Of a DNA stretch of 64,000 nucleotides, positions 55,014 to 62,963 are shown piece after piece. The notes beneath the pieces were generated by a model that saw nothing but the letters and a program-made list of their open reading frames with translations, was not told the DNA's origin and searched no databases. Source of the DNA: Bradyrhizobium sp. CB82 (GTDB taxonomy: Bacteria > Pseudomonadota > Alphaproteobacteria > Rhizobiales > Xanthobacteraceae); assembly GCF_029714405.1 (NCBI RefSeq), contig NZ_CP121650.1:1803001-1867000 (forward strand), given 5' to 3'. The first letter of the stretch is position 1; every line of letters begins with the position of its first letter. A program made the translations under genes and the position numbers.

Positions 55014-55643
55014 ATGGATGCACTGGCGAGCAAGCCGGCCGTGGAAAGATGGCCGGTTGACCGTTTACGGCCATATGAGCGCAATGCGCGCCGGCATTCG
55101 CCCGAGCAAATCGAGCAGATCGCGGCGTCGATCCGGCAATGGGGCTGGACGATGCCGATTCTCGCGGCCGATGACGGCATGGTGCTCGCCGGCCATGGCC
55201 GATTAGCCGCCGGCAAACTGCTCGGGATGGCTGAGGTCCCCGTCATCGTCGCGCGCGGATGGGGCGATCAGCAAAAGCGCGCTTATGTCATCGCCGATAA
55301 TCGGCTCACCGACGCCAGCGATTGGGATGACGAGATGCTGCGGCTCGAATTGGCCGACCTCGTGGAAGGCGGTTTCGAGATCGCGCTGACCGGCATTACC
55401 GAGGACGAGCTATCGCGGCTGTCTGTAGGGGTCGGCGAGCTTGAACAGATGCCCGAATTGCCGGACGGCGATCGGTCGCCTTATCGGGACATGACGTTCA
55501 TTCTGTACGGGGAGCAATTCGGGATCGTCGAGCGCGCTATCGCCAAGGCGACCAAGCCGCGCGAGGCGAGCAATCCCAATCGCTCGCCGCAAGGCAATGC
55601 GCTCGCCGCGATCTGCGCAGAATATCTAGAGCGCGTCTCATAA
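55014..55643 (+). CDS. ParB/Srx-fold domain protein of phage type
   Basis: A 209-residue protein. The ParB N-terminal domain reads VDRLRPYERNARRHSPEQIE, SIRQWGWTMPILAADDGMVL, AGHGRLAAGKLLG. The nucleotide-binding box has GHGR rather than the partition-type GERR. In phages this class often lies beside DNA methyltransferases or Mom genes and is not involved in chromosome segregation. The Mom-like gene lies 1.9 kb downstream, with inserted DNA between. Confidence 0.85.
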   Translation: MDALASKPAVERWPVDRLRPYERNARRHSPEQIEQIAASIRQWGWTMPILAADDGMVLAGHGRLAAGKLLGMAEVPVIVARGWGDQQKRAYVIADNRLTDASDWDDEMLRLELADLVEGGFEIALTGITEDELSRLSVGVGELEQMPELPDGDRSPYRDMTFILYGEQFGIVERAIAKATKPREASNPNRSPQGNALAAICAEYLERVS

Positions 55644-55898
55644 ATCGAGTTTGATTGGTGCGGCTTACTCGATGTCCGCTACGGCCCGATACCCACCAAA
55701 TACCGCAGCGAAGCGAAACGACGCGATGGGCCCATTTCCGGACTCATGCTCTGCAACAAGCGATGTCCAGCATGATTTGCTCGAGCCGCTTGGCTTCCAA
55801 AAAGCCTCTATCTTATTTGCTACCGATCGCTGCCAATTGGTGCAAAAGTACGCTTGACTGTGCCTGGCCTCAACGCAAACACACGGGAGGGGGAATCG

Positions 55899-56305
55899 AT
55901 GATTGACGAACGGACCGTGCCTTATGCCGCTCTTCTTCTTCGGATCACGCTGGGTTTGCTCGCACTGGCCCACGCGGGACTAAAGATCTTCGTGCTTACA
56001 CCGGCAGGCTTCATCAAGTACTTCGGTGGCCTTGGGCTGCCGGAATGGTTTGCGTACGCAATCATCGTGTTCGAGGTACTCGGCGGTGCAGCTCTAATAC
56101 TTGGGGTTTTGGTTCGCTGGATAGCCCTTTTGTTTGCTGGAGAACTTGCCGGGACCATCGTCATGGTGCACGGCGCCCATCACCGATAAGAGCCAGAGCA
56201 ATGGCTGATACGGCCCAAAGCGCGGGAAACTCCCAGCCGCCCCTCGGATTGTAAAAAAGAAATCCCATGGCGCCCTATGCCCTCGTTCGCTCATGGAATC
56301 GGTAA
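55899..56305 (+). pseudogene. DoxX-family membrane protein gene broken by a short internal inversion
   Basis: The N-terminal part is normal DoxX: VPYAALLLRITLGLLALAHA, FVLTPAGFIKYFGGLGLPEW, LGGAALILGVLVRW, GTIVMVHGA. After 56177 the frame breaks and stops (56187-56189). The missing C-terminal part is on the opposite strand of 56178-56268 (MGFLFYNPRGGWEFPALWAV, SAIALALIGD), and after 56275 the plus strand again reads YALVRSWNR and a stop at 56303-56305. Putting the 91-base segment the other way round gives a normal-length DoxX of about 134 residues apart from single added bases at the two junctions. Confidence 0.85.
56172..56274. repeat. Invertible-looking segment between two GGCGCC sites
   Basis: GGCGCC at 56172-56177 and 56269-56274 bound a 91-base segment in reverse orientation relative to the DoxX gene. 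Each GGCGCC is followed by an additional C compared with the reconstructed frame. Six-base palindromic ends are too short for most known invertases. Confidence 0.7.
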
Positions 56306-56354
56306 GGTCCCCCATCTCGCCGCGAGAGCGCGCCTCCGCTGAGCGCCCATGAGA

Positions 56355-56564
56355 TCAGGTCGCCGCAATACTGATCTGGAATAGCTGCACCCCATTCCCG
56401 TCGAGGACCAGCAGCCGAAAGCCGGTGGAGGGCTCCAATTCGTCCTTCACAAGTTCTCCGCAGAGAGTCGTGGCTTCTCGCCACGCGGTAACGTCGGTCG
56501 GCAATTCGAGGAGGACGGGTTCGAAGCCTGATCTCCCTTCTATGATGAACTTGTAGGCGGCCAC
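56355..56564 (-). CDS. DUF6894-like small protein
   Basis: A 69-residue protein (AAYKFIIEGRSGFEPVLLEL, PTDVTAWREATTLCGELVKD, LLVLDGNGVQLFQISI). The strand-helix-strand pattern with a late LDxxGxxLFxI is that of the DUF6894 family, very common in Bradyrhizobium; function unknown. It starts at GTG 56564 and is nine bases from the Crp-family gene. Confidence 0.75.
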   Translation of the reverse strand: MAAYKFIIEGRSGFEPVLLELPTDVTAWREATTLCGELVKDELEPSTGFRLLVLDGNGVQLFQISIAAT

Positions 56565-56572
56565 AACAATAC

Positions 56573-57283
56573 CTACTGCTTTAGATGAAGATAGTCAGGC
56601 ACAAACTCAGCAATCCGTTCCAGTTCCTTGCGGTTGAGCACTGCCAGCTCTCCTCCTTCCCAAACAATTAAGCTTCGACGTCTTAGTTCCTGAAGCGTGC
56701 GATTGACGTGGACAATCGAGAGGCCGCAAGCGTCGGCCACGTGCTTCTGCGTGAAGGGAAGCTGGATCCTATTATCCTGCGCTAAGCTGACGACCTCCAA
56801 GCGAGCAAGAAGCTCGCAGATGAGGTGCGCGATTTTTGCAATTGCGTCGTGCCCGCCTAAGTTGGCTACCCATTGGCGGTAAATCGCAGCATCGATCAGG
56901 GTTTCGCGCCAGAAGGCGTGCGTAAGCCTTGGAGACTCGTCCAGCATCTGGCTTAGGAACCGGTGAGGCACTAAAGCGACGGTGGATCGCCCGATGCTTA
57001 TCAGGTCGTGGTCCATCTCTGGCAGGTGCAAGGTGTTTAGATCAGGCATGTCGCCAGGCACGTGAAAGGACAAAATTTGGTCCCGCGTTTCTACAATCTT
57101 GTGGCGGCACAGAAACCCGCTGACCAAGATGGCGCAGTGCGACGCAACATCGCCTTCTCGCGAAAAGTACTCCCCGTCGGCCAATGATCTGATCGTTCTC
57201 GGTATGTCAGCCAGCGAGCGTCGCTCTTCATCTGATAGGCCGCCGGTCGCCTGCAGACGTGCAATCAGTTTTTGATGAGGCAT
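56573..57283 (-). CDS. Crp/Fnr-family transcriptional regulator
   Basis: A 236-residue regulator with a cyclic-nucleotide-binding-type N-terminal domain (GEYFSREGDVASHCAILVSG, FLCRHKIVETRDQILSFHVP GD) and a Crp-type HTH (FTQKHVADACGLSIVHVNRT). It has no cysteine cluster of FNR. The effector is unknown. It and the DUF6894 gene are transcribed together and lie in the cargo between the ParB- and Mom-like genes. Confidence 0.9.
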   Translation of the reverse strand: MPHQKLIARLQATGGLSDEERRSLADIPRTIRSLADGEYFSREGDVASHCAILVSGFLCRHKIVETRDQILSFHVPGDMPDLNTLHLPEMDHDLISIGRSTVALVPHRFLSQMLDESPRLTHAFWRETLIDAAIYRQWVANLGGHDAIAKIAHLICELLARLEVVSLAQDNRIQLPFTQKHVADACGLSIVHVNRTLQELRRRSLIVWEGGELAVLNRKELERIAEFVPDYLHLKQ

Positions 57284-57564
57284 GGTGGCCCCCTACGAAG
57301 ACTGAAGGATACGCGAAGAGCGTATCCATTGGCATCATGCAGGGCAATTGCCGAAGTTGCGGCGACGTATCGACAAGCGTCCGCCTTGGGTCATTCTCGA
57401 ACGGGTCGAGCCAGCAGCAAGTCCGGCAATATTCGCTATGCCCCGAAAGCGGAAGTAAATCCAGAGCGTTGGCGGCTCTGCGACGGGCTGTTGTGGGTTG
57501 GTGGTACCGCCGTGACTCCCGCACCGGAGCCTCGAATGATGCGCTACGAACTCAGTGACTAGCC
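57284..57564. other. Intergenic mosaic including a rhizobial PKADI-type repeat
   Basis: Contains AATATTCGCTATGCCCCGAAAGCGGAAGTAAA-type sequence, split here only to note its class: the frequent Bradyrhizobium motif that reads CCCCGAAAGCGGA. It belongs to the inserted cargo upstream of the Mom-like gene. No gene is supported. Confidence 0.4.
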
Positions 57565-58302
57565 ATGGGACAGGCTAAAGCAATCCGCGTCGCGCCGATC
57601 TCGAAGAAAGATGCAGACGCGCTGATCATCCGGCTGCACTACAGCCACAAGACCGTCAACAATGCTTTCCTCGCGCTCGGCGTCTTTTTGAACGGCCGGC
57701 TTGAAGGCGCGATGACGTTCGGCCCGTCGATGGATAAGTCGAACATCCTTGGGCTCGTGCATGATACCGCATGGAACGGTTTTCTCGAATTGAACCGGCT
57801 GGCGTTCTCGGAAGCGCTGCCGCGCAACAGCGAAAGCCGCGCGCTCTCGATCGCGCTGCGCATGATCAAAAAGCACTATCCGCACATCGAATGGGTGATC
57901 TCGTTCGCCGACGGATGCCAGTGCGGCGATGGGACAATCTATCGCGCGGCCGGCTTCACCTTGACCGGGGTCAAGTTGAACAAAAGCTTGCTCCGATTGC
58001 CCGATGGCTCGGTCACGCACAAGATGACGCAAGTAACCGGAAAGAACCGCGCGGCACATTTCGCCAAAACCGGCGGGTCATGGTCGGGCCAGGGCATGCC
58101 GCTCGACGGCTACCAGATGCGGTATATCTATTTTCTCAATCCCGACGCGCGTGCGCGGCTCGCCTGCAAAGAAATCCCATATGCGGAGATCGAGCGGCGC
58201 GGCGCCAGCATGTATCGCGGGATTGCGCGTGGCAAGCAGGCGATGGCCGAAGCCCCCTCGGCACAGCGGCGCGGCAGCGGCGACCGCCACGCTCCAAATT
58301 GA
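57565..58302 (+). CDS. Mom-like phage DNA-modification protein
   Basis: A 245-residue protein of the Mom family (GNAT-like fold). In phage Mu, Mom changes adenine to N6-carbamoylmethyladenine, protecting phage DNA from restriction. Features: [80 protein letters not shown]. The C-terminal ~45 residues are hydrophilic. A second truncated copy lies 0.5 kb downstream. The start is ATG 57565. Confidence 0.82.
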   Translation: MGQAKAIRVAPISKKDADALIIRLHYSHKTVNNAFLALGVFLNGRLEGAMTFGPSMDKSNILGLVHDTAWNGFLELNRLAFSEALPRNSESRALSIALRMIKKHYPHIEWVISFADGCQCGDGTIYRAAGFTLTGVKLNKSLLRLPDGSVTHKMTQVTGKNRAAHFAKTGGSWSGQGMPLDGYQMRYIYFLNPDARARLACKEIPYAEIERRGASMYRGIARGKQAMAEAPSAQRRGSGDRHAPN

Positions 58303-58471
58303 GGATACACAAAGCCTGGGGCTATCGCCCAAGGTCAGCTTTCGAGGCGACGCAGACGTGAATCGGCAAGGCGCCAATTTGTCGCAGCGATCTGTGCACT
58401 AAGAGACGGACCGGATCGCTGAAAAGTATAGACTTGCCCTTCGAGCAGTGTCGGCCAGTCGGAGGGTGACG

Positions 58472-58714
58472 ATGTTTGTCACCGTGGTCGCCGTGATGTG
58501 CCGCTTGATGGTCACCGGCCACCATGACTGCGTCGAGGAGATCATCACCAATTCGTCACTCGACAAGGGTGTGACCCTTCAGAGTTGTATGAGGTCTGGC
58601 CAGGCTGGCCTCGCTCATTGGAAATCAAACCATCCAATTTACCGATCCGACTCGTGGCGAGTTGATCGATATAAGTGCGTGCCAGGTCATTACGAGGTCA
58701 AGGGCGGCACCTAA
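58472..58714 (+). CDS. Small exported Cys-containing protein
   Basis: An 80-residue protein: a hydrophobic N-terminus ([15 protein letters not shown]), then [50 protein letters not shown] recognise the WKSxHPIYxSDxWRVxRxKCVPG pattern from small conserved proteins in rhizobial phage regions. The start ATG 58472 is preceded by GGAGGGTGACG. Function unknown. Confidence 0.65.
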   Translation: MFVTVVAVMCRLMVTGHHDCVEEIITNSSLDKGVTLQSCMRSGQAGLAHWKSNHPIYRSDSWRVDRYKCVPGHYEVKGGT

Positions 58715-58793
58715 ATCTTGAAACGATGGGAGGGCCGCCATGCACGTGTATCCCGATGCGGACGGTGCTGGTCGCAGGAGCAATAGCCGGGGT

Positions 58794-59032
58794 CGCGCTC
58801 TCGATCGCGCTGCGGATGATCAAAAAGCACTATCCGCACGAATGGATCATCTCGTTCGCCGATGGATGCCAGTGCGGTGAATAGCGCGTGGTAAGCAGGC
58901 GATGGCCGGGGCCCCTCTCGGCACAGCGGCGCGGCAGCGGCGACCGCCACGCTCCAAACTGAGGGCAAAAAATGCCTCGGGGCTTGTCGCCCCGGCGTCA
59001 GGTCAGCTTTCGGGGGCGACGCAGACATGAAC
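58794..59032 (+). pseudogene. Second, internally deleted mom copy
   Basis: 58,794-58,880 repeats the intact gene's segment coding [14 protein letters not shown]...[12 protein letters not shown], then jumps straight to the part coding ARGKQAMAGA, the 3' end (AGCGGCGACCGCCACGCTCC) and the downstream flank. Compared with the intact copy, about 290 bases of the middle are missing and a TAG follows the junction. The start of the gene is also absent. Confidence 0.85.
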
Positions 59033-59160
59033 CTGGAAGCAAAACCGGTTGAACCGGTCGAGAATGACCCAAATCGGACGAGACCAGCGGTCCTTTCACT
59101 CGCGAGCACTCGGAGATTGCGATAGTCTAGCCACTGAATGGCAGCCTCCAGCGAGGTCAG

Positions 59161-60132
59161 GTGAGACGACGCGGATTCATTGGGCTTATTACAGGAGCAA
59201 TAAGTTGGCCGCTCGTTGCCCACGCCCAAAAGCTGGCTGCAACGCCGCGCGTTGTCCAACTGGGACCAGTCAACATTCCTGGGCAGACTGACGCAACCAG
59301 AAAGCTTCTGGCCGAGCTTGGTTACGTTGAAGGGCGGAATATTCAGCTTGAATTTCGTAACACGGCCGGGAATGCCGACGCGCTGCCGGCACTTGCAGAG
59401 GAAATCGTGCGAGAGGGCCGCGCGGACGTGATCATCGCGATTAGCACACCTGCTGCTCTGGCGGCCTGCAAGGCAACTCAGACAATTCCGATCGTGGCCT
59501 TTGCCGCAGTTGATCCAGTCGTGTCGGGACTAGCCGATAACCTCGCCCGTCCGGGTCGCAACGTGACCGGCATCGCGGTTTTTTCTGAAGAAACCACCGT
59601 CAAGCGGGTCGAGCTAATGCGGGAAGTTCTCCCGCAGGCCGTCCGCCTTGGGACTGTGACGACAAAACTCACGAGCGGCGCAACGAGCCTTGCGCCCGTT
59701 TTGGAGACCGGCCGGAAGCTGGGTTTCGAGGTTGGAGCGATCAACATCGATGATCCCGCCAATATCGCGAAAATCCTCAGCCCGGAACTCCTCGCCCGAT
59801 TTGACGGGCTTGTTTTTGTTCCGGATGCCATACTCAATGCTCACATGGCCGAAATCATTAAGATGGTGGGCCTAAGCAAAAAACCTGCGATCTTTGCTGC
59901 ACCGGACTGGGTCGCCAACGGCGGCCTTATGTCGTTTGGACCGGACTTTGCAGACGCAACGCGTCTCTTGATTGCACAAGTTGATCGCGTTCTGAAAGGC
60001 GCAAAGCCAGGCGACTTGCCTTTCGAAAGGCCCACTAAGTTCGATCTCAGGATCAATCTGCGGATCGCCAAGGCTCTAGGTCTCACGTTGCCCCCGACCG
60101 TCCTCGCCCGTGCGGACGAAGTGATTGAATAA
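59161..60132 (+). CDS. ABC-type substrate-binding protein (PF04392 type)
   Basis: A 323-residue periplasmic protein beginning at GTG 59161 with RRRGFIGLITGAISWPLVAH, a signal peptide with RR motif. Features: GYVEGRNIQLEFRNTAGNAD, LPALAEEIVREGRADVIIAI, VDPVVSGLADNLARPGRNVT, and the terminal DLRINLRIAKALGLTLPPTV. This is the ABC_sub_bind family, massively expanded in Bradyrhizobium and usually without permease or ATPase nearby, as here. The ligand is unknown. Confidence 0.92.
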   Translation: MRRRGFIGLITGAISWPLVAHAQKLAATPRVVQLGPVNIPGQTDATRKLLAELGYVEGRNIQLEFRNTAGNADALPALAEEIVREGRADVIIAISTPAALAACKATQTIPIVAFAAVDPVVSGLADNLARPGRNVTGIAVFSEETTVKRVELMREVLPQAVRLGTVTTKLTSGATSLAPVLETGRKLGFEVGAINIDDPANIAKILSPELLARFDGLVFVPDAILNAHMAEIIKMVGLSKKPAIFAAPDWVANGGLMSFGPDFADATRLLIAQVDRVLKGAKPGDLPFERPTKFDLRINLRIAKALGLTLPPTVLARADEVIE

Positions 60133-60164
60133 GTAGTAAAGCGACTTCTGCTCACGGCCCAGCC

Positions 60165-60314
60165 TGTGTGAAAAGTCAGGCGCCGCGAGTTTCGCTAGAA
60201 TATCTTGCTAACCGAAGGGTTATGTCGGCTCATCTGAAGAACAACAACATGCAAGGCGACTCATCAAAAGGAATTTGATTCTCTCGATGCCCGCGAACTT
60301 CGACTTTTCACACA
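60165..60314. mobile_element. MITE-like element with 13-base terminal inverted repeats
   Basis: TGTGTGAAAAGTC (60165-60177) is mirrored exactly by GACTTTTCACACA (60302-60314); the inside (~124 bases) has no gene. The total of 150 bases fits a miniature inverted-repeat element or the internally deleted remnant of an IS. No clear target duplication is visible. Confidence 0.65.
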
Positions 60315-60379
60315 TGGGGTAATTCCGGGCCGGAGCCATACTGAAGCTCTGAGAATCAGCTCTCCAAGAATCGATGAGG

Positions 60380-61720
60380 CTCACCTCTTGGGCCTTGCAA
60401 TGATAGGAGAGCTGCAATGGAGCGCTATGTCGGACTTGACGTTTCTTTGAAGCTAACAGCGATCTGCATCGTTGATCGGACGGGAAAGATTGAGCACGAA
60501 GGCGTTGTTCGTTCCGACCCCGAAGCGATCGCAGCATTCATCAAGTCAAACGCGCCGCATGTCGCGCGGATTGGACTCGAAACAGGGGCAACGTCGACAT
60601 GGCTGTGGACCGAGTTGAATAAGCTGGGGCTGCCCGTCATCTGCATCGACGCCAGGCACGCCAAGGCGGTGTTGAAAATGCAGATCAACAAGAGTGACCG
60701 CAACGATGCCGTAGGCATCGCCCGCATCATGCAATGTGGATGGTATAAGGAGGTGTGCGTCAAAGGCCTCGACAGTCATGCGGTAAAGGCTCTCCTCGTC
60801 AGCCGGGCTCTGCTCGTCAAGATCAAGCGGGATCTCGAGAACCAAATCCGCGGGCTCTTAAAGAACCTCGGGCTGGTTATTGGTCCGGCAAAGATGAACG
60901 TATTCGCATTGCGTGCTGCGGAGCTCACCAAAGAGCGGCCGGAACTCGCCCTTGCGGTAACGCCGCTACTCAGCGCCCGAGCAGCCATCGAGCAGCAGAT
61001 TGCTGATCTCGACCGTAAGGTCATGAAGCTCGCACGCAGCAATGCCCAAGTGCGACAGTTCATGACGACACCTGGCATCGGCCCTGTTACGGCTCTTTGC
61101 TTTCTTGCAACGATCGACGACCCTACGCGCTTCAAAAGGTCAAGAAGCGTCGGAGCCTATGTCGGACTAACGACCCGACGCTACGCATCCGGCGAGATCG
61201 ACTGGACGGGTCGAATCTCGAAGTGCGGCGACAAAATGTTGCGCGGCTATCTCTATGAGGCAGCCAATGTGCTGCTCACACGCGTAGCAAAATGGTCAGC
61301 GCTCAAAGCCTGGGGCATTCGGCTTGCAAAGCGAACTGGGCTACGCAAGGCCAAAGTTGCGGTCGCGCGAAAGCTCGCGGTCATTCTGCATCGGATGTGG
61401 ATCGATGGTACCGAATTTAGATGGTCGTCAAAGGAGACCGCCGTGCAAACAGCATAGCAGATAGCGAATTCCCGCCGAGCACCGGCGGGATCCAAGGTCC
61501 CTGCCGGGACGTTGGCGTTGGTGCGATCGCCCCAGGCTTTGCGATGCTCAAAAGGCAAGCGCGCTTCACACATTGATCCGCCAGCGTCATCCTACGCCAT
61601 CATGCGGAGGGCATGCCCCTACCGCGGAGAGAACCATGAACCCGGCAAGGATGTGTTTGGAGAGTCTTGACCGCAGGCCCGGAATTAGAGAACAGCCTAG
61701 GCCCGTCGCGTCAGTGAGCG
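60380..61720. mobile_element. IS110-family insertion sequence, extent approximate
   Basis: The transposase plus the non-coding flanks. The 3' flank (61458-61772) is the longer one and contains short inverted repeats (GAATTCCCGCCGAGCACCGGCGGGATC). IS110 elements are known to encode a bridge RNA in a non-coding end; the borders given here are estimates. Confidence 0.4.
60417..61457 (+). CDS. IS110-family transposase
   Basis: A 346-residue DEDD transposase. The N-terminal RuvC-like domain: YVGLDVSLKLTAICIVD (first Asp), ARIGLETGATSTWLW (Glu), NKSDRNDAVGIARIM (Asp-x2-Asp). The C-terminal PF02371 domain has TTPGIGPVTALCFLATI and the serine-bearing SVGAYVGLTTRRYASGE. The gene is complete. IS110 elements have no long terminal repeats, so the ends cannot be placed by eye; a non-coding flank of ~315 bases follows the gene. 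Confidence 0.94.
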   Translation: MERYVGLDVSLKLTAICIVDRTGKIEHEGVVRSDPEAIAAFIKSNAPHVARIGLETGATSTWLWTELNKLGLPVICIDARHAKAVLKMQINKSDRNDAVGIARIMQCGWYKEVCVKGLDSHAVKALLVSRALLVKIKRDLENQIRGLLKNLGLVIGPAKMNVFALRAAELTKERPELALAVTPLLSARAAIEQQIADLDRKVMKLARSNAQVRQFMTTPGIGPVTALCFLATIDDPTRFKRSRSVGAYVGLTTRRYASGEIDWTGRISKCGDKMLRGYLYEAANVLLTRVAKWSALKAWGIRLAKRTGLRKAKVAVARKLAVILHRMWIDGTEFRWSSKETAVQTA

Positions 61721-61772
61721 CAGTGCAACGAAATGTCCGAAGTTAATGGGAGACCGGTCGCCCCTGGGGGGA
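61458..61772. other. Non-coding flank of the IS110 transposase
   Basis: Contains the hairpin CCCGCCG-AGCAC-CGGCGGG (about 61473-61491) shortly after the stop. No open frame worth annotating. Part of it may be the IS right end. Confidence 0.5.
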
Positions 61773-61976
61773 CTACGTGAACAAGCGATCGGTCGCTTTA
61801 TCGAGCAGCTTGTCCGAACCGCTCGCGTCATTTAGATGACCAACCAACTCTCCGGACAGCCGGTAGATGTTGATCCCTTTGAGGTCATACAGCTTCGTAC
61901 CATTACGGTCGAAAATTTCTCGGCCTACTATAACGCCGACGTGAACACCCTTGCTGTTGAATATATTGCCTTTCAC
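61773..61976 (-). CDS. Small beta-flower-like repeat protein
   Basis: A 67-residue protein starting at GTG 61976 with AGGAGG six bases upstream. It shows three or four short internal repeats: NIFNSKGVHVGVIVG, EIFDRNGTKLYDLKG, NIYRLSGELVGHL. This spacing (IF/IY-x2-x-G-x2-hydrophobic) is that of the 4-fold beta-flower family. Function unknown. Confidence 0.65.
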   Translation of the reverse strand: MKGNIFNSKGVHVGVIVGREIFDRNGTKLYDLKGINIYRLSGELVGHLNDASGSDKLLDKATDRLFT

Positions 61977-62104
61977 AAGAGCCTCCTTGCTTGAGGTCGA
62001 GCCGTGCGCATCGGTGCGCTCTTTCGCGGGTGTGCAGAGCCTTTATGGGACGGCTTCAGTTCGCCGCTGCGCTGCCTTTGCCGTGCACAAGGCTGGCCAA
62101 TGGC

Positions 62105-62362
62105 TCATTGAGCTGGCTTCGTTGAGCCCACGCCGGGATCAGCAATCGTCTCCCAGTCGTTGCCGCAAGCAGAACACCGCCATTCGTTGACAACCCCCGT
62201 GGGCAAATAGGTTGAACTGACCGGGGCAGTAACGAGGTGTCCGCAGATACAGGTATTGGTCCCTCGTGCTGGAGAACGGCGCGGCTCGTCGCTGACCATT
62301 CTAGAGGCCCAGCGGCGCTCGAAGCTTCGATGAAAATGCAATGGATAGATGATGGAACTCAT
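62105..62362 (-). CDS. Small zinc-ribbon protein conserved in Bradyrhizobium
   Basis: An 85-residue protein: MSSIIYPLHFHRSFERRWAS, then NTCICGHLVTAPVSSTYLPT, EWRCSACGNDWETIADP. The CxC ... CxxC arrangement is a zinc ribbon. Start ATG 62362; an ATG ten codons upstream is less likely. Function unknown. Confidence 0.75.
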   Translation of the reverse strand: MSSIIYPLHFHRSFERRWASRMVSDEPRRSPARGTNTCICGHLVTAPVSSTYLPTGVVNEWRCSACGNDWETIADPGVGSTKPAQ

Positions 62363-62650
62363 GGGCTCCCTCCTGTTGGGCGGCGGGAGCACAGTACGGT
62401 CTCTCAGTCACTGAAGACCTTTTTACGATCAGTGATACTAACAATATAGGGCTTGAGCTATCCTATGGCTAGTTCGAAGCTCTTAGAAACTTTCGCGCCC
62501 GCTGTGGGGAACGATGTTGATTAACCGCCTCAAGCGGATCGGCCAGCCGACGCTCGTTTGCGTGCTACACGCTCGCAGTCATTAGAGCACATAGAGCGTC
62601 GCTAACCCCGACAGCAGCACTTCCCCATGCGCGGCTCGCGCCGCGCGGTT

Positions 62651-62933
62651 CTATCGCGGCTTTCGGAAATCGATGCTGCGTAGGACAATGCCGGGCGGCG
62701 TGCCCTCGAACTCGGTCGGCCTGGTATTTGCCGTCGGCGCAGGCTTCGATCTCGCGCATTCGCATGAACTGCGCCTCGCGCTGGCTCGTTCTCGCTCGCA
62801 CCACACCTTCCATGTCATCCATGGCTGAAGTGGAAATCGCGCAGTGGATCTCCTTCTCGCCGTCGAGCATCTAGAACAGGACGACCATCCTGTCGTATTC
62901 GTAGCTGATGAAGCGCCCCTGTGTGAGCGTCAT
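62651..62933 (-). pseudogene. DUF1488-like gene with a nonsense codon and a frameshift
   Basis: From ATG 62933 the frame reads MTLTQGRFISYEYDRMVVLF, then TAG, then MLDGEKEIHCAISTSAMDDM and on to ADGKYQAD; there it shifts frame and continues EFEGTPPGIVLRSIDFRKPR and a stop at 62651. Related rhizobial genes read straight through both points. Two independent lesions make it a pseudogene; a protein from the internal Met at 62870 would still lack the correct C-terminus. Confidence 0.75.
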
Positions 62934-62963
62934 GTGACCAACTCCTTCGAAGCAGCGCAGCAA

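Larger units (their letters stand above)
40067..58302. mobile_element. Integrated phage-like element (defective prophage or satellite), right end undefined
   Basis: Bounded on the left by a serine recombinase and a split host gene. It contains a RecE/RecT pair, small early proteins with overlapping stop-start codons, a divergent control region, replication genes, a tail-type protein, small membrane proteins, and ParB- and Mom-like genes. No terminase, portal, protease or major capsid gene is seen. The end coordinate is the last recognisable phage-type gene (mom-like), not a mapped attachment site. Segments at 53.7-54.8 kb and 55.6-57.5 kb look like later, non-phage insertions. Confidence 0.65.
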
